A stretch of 5,165 bases of DNA from the NCBI GenBank assembly GCA_030691985.1, contig JAUYDB010000068.1, positions 1-5,165 of the forward strand, in the 5' to 3' direction. The notes beneath the pieces were generated by a model that saw only the letters and a program-made list of their open reading frames with translations, had not been told where the DNA came from and did no database searches. Positions 4,706 through 5,165 of this stretch are shown one piece after another. The translations under genes were made by a program, and so were the position numbers. The DNA comes from Candidatus Omnitrophota bacterium. GTDB taxonomy: Bacteria; Omnitrophota; Gorgyraeia; 2-01-FULL-45-10. The first letter of the stretch is position 1, and each line of letters begins with the position of its first letter.

Positions 4706-5165
4706 CTCCGCCCTTTATTTTCGCCCTCTATCTCTGGGAAAGGATTAGTCCACTGCCAACCAGCCTTGCCAGTTGCTCTATGCCGCTCCAACCTTCTAAT
4801 TGTTATCTCTGAAAATATGGGGTCAATATCAAAGGTATAAACTTTTCTTTTTAGTTTTTCACCAGCAATTAGGGTCGTTCCAGCGTGAGCAAAAAAATCC
4901 ACCACTAACTCACCCTCACTACTGCCTGAAGAAACTATTCTCTCTATTGCTTTCAAGGGCTTCTGGGCATAACAACCAGCAACGTTCTCTTCCATCCTAT
5001 AAAACACTTGTTGAATATCAACCCACACGTTGCCAGCCCTTATAAACTCTGATTTGCTTCGTTCAAAGTTGTCGGTAATCTTTCCATTAACTTTCTTATA
5101 ATATCCTCTCAATATTTTTGGAATGTCTGTATATTCCGCCCTCACGTTAAACTGCGGGCTACCTT
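4696..5165 (-). CDS. DNA methyltransferase (N4-cytosine/N6-adenine, beta-type order), C-terminal part
   Basis: The frame is open to the right edge, so the start is missing; 155 residues are visible. A GTG at 5145 is not a credible start because the frame continues through it (GSPQFNV before RAEYTD). Motif X is YAQKPLKAIERIVSSGS, motif I the AdoMet loop VVDFFAHAGTT and the following acidic motif II TFDIDP. Motif X directly before motif I near the C-terminus indicates that the catalytic (S/D/N)PPY motif is upstream, outside the window, as in beta-class enzymes. Deviations from the usual TQKP and DPFxGSGTT are AQKP and DFFAHAGTT. The protein would methylate an exocyclic amino group in DNA to protect the host from the adjoining endonuclease. 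Whether the target is adenine or cytosine cannot be told from this part. Confidence 0.88.
   Translation of the reverse strand, partial: GSPQFNVRAEYTDIPKILRGYYKKVNGKITDNFERSKSEFIRAGNVWVDIQQVFYRMEENVAGCYAQKPLKAIERIVSSGSSEGELVVDFFAHAGTTLIAGEKLKRKVYTFDIDPIFSEITIRRLERHRATGKAGWQWTNPFPEIEGENKGRRWI

Noticed and set aside
4800..5045. 81-aa plus-strand frame inside the methyltransferase
   Set aside because: Antisense to methyltransferase motifs X and I, with no coherent features of its own.
5143..5145. GTG as the methyltransferase start
   Set aside because: The frame stays open to the window edge and the motif IV region is missing, so the true start must lie outside.

Overview
The window looks like a bacterial chromosome fragment, probably from an uncultured lineage. 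All supported genes lie on the minus strand, so the region reads from right to left. It combines a PyrR-attenuated pyrimidine operon (pyrR, pyrB, pyrC) of the kind best known from Gram-positive bacteria, the start of an EndoQ-type PHP-domain gene, and intergenic spacers packed with palindromic repeats of 7-bp periodicity. No single gene fixes the phylum. A candidate phylum such as Omnitrophota would fit my impression of the repeat style, but that is a weak guess.

Right part (about 3576-5165): an AT-rich restriction-modification block. It holds the C-terminal part of a beta-class amino-methyltransferase cut by the window edge, then a 235-aa protein with a PD-(D/E)XK-like core overlapping the methyltransferase gene by 10 bp (probable cognate restriction endonuclease), then a small unrecognised gene that appears broken or recoded at a run of seven A's. 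The base composition is clearly more AT-rich than the pyr genes, which suggests horizontal acquisition.

Middle (about 3196-3575): a 380-bp control region without a gene. From right to left it holds an A-rich tandem repeat, a consensus sigma-70-type promoter (TTGACA, 16 bp, TATAAT), a PyrR-binding-type RNA hairpin, an intrinsic terminator acting as attenuator, a 7-bp tandem array, and a 75-bp palindromic element that could fold as a cloverleaf within the pyr mRNA leader.

Left part (1-3195): pyrR, pyrB and pyrC in that order. pyrB and pyrC overlap by ATGA. pyrR/pyrB and pyrC/EndoQ are separated by related repeat elements that fill each spacer from the upstream stop codon to the Shine-Dalgarno sequence of the next gene. 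PyrB (aspartate carbamoyltransferase) and PyrC (dihydroorotase) do steps 2 and 3 of UMP synthesis. PyrR senses uridine nucleotides and should switch off the operon through the leader terminator. The EndoQ-like gene is probably co-transcribed, since no intrinsic terminator is visible after pyrC.

Most unusual: the spacer-filling repeats that carry or abut ribosome binding sites, the palindromic element inside a regulated leader, the A7 frameshift in the third gene of the restriction-modification block, and an unfamiliar restriction endonuclease candidate.
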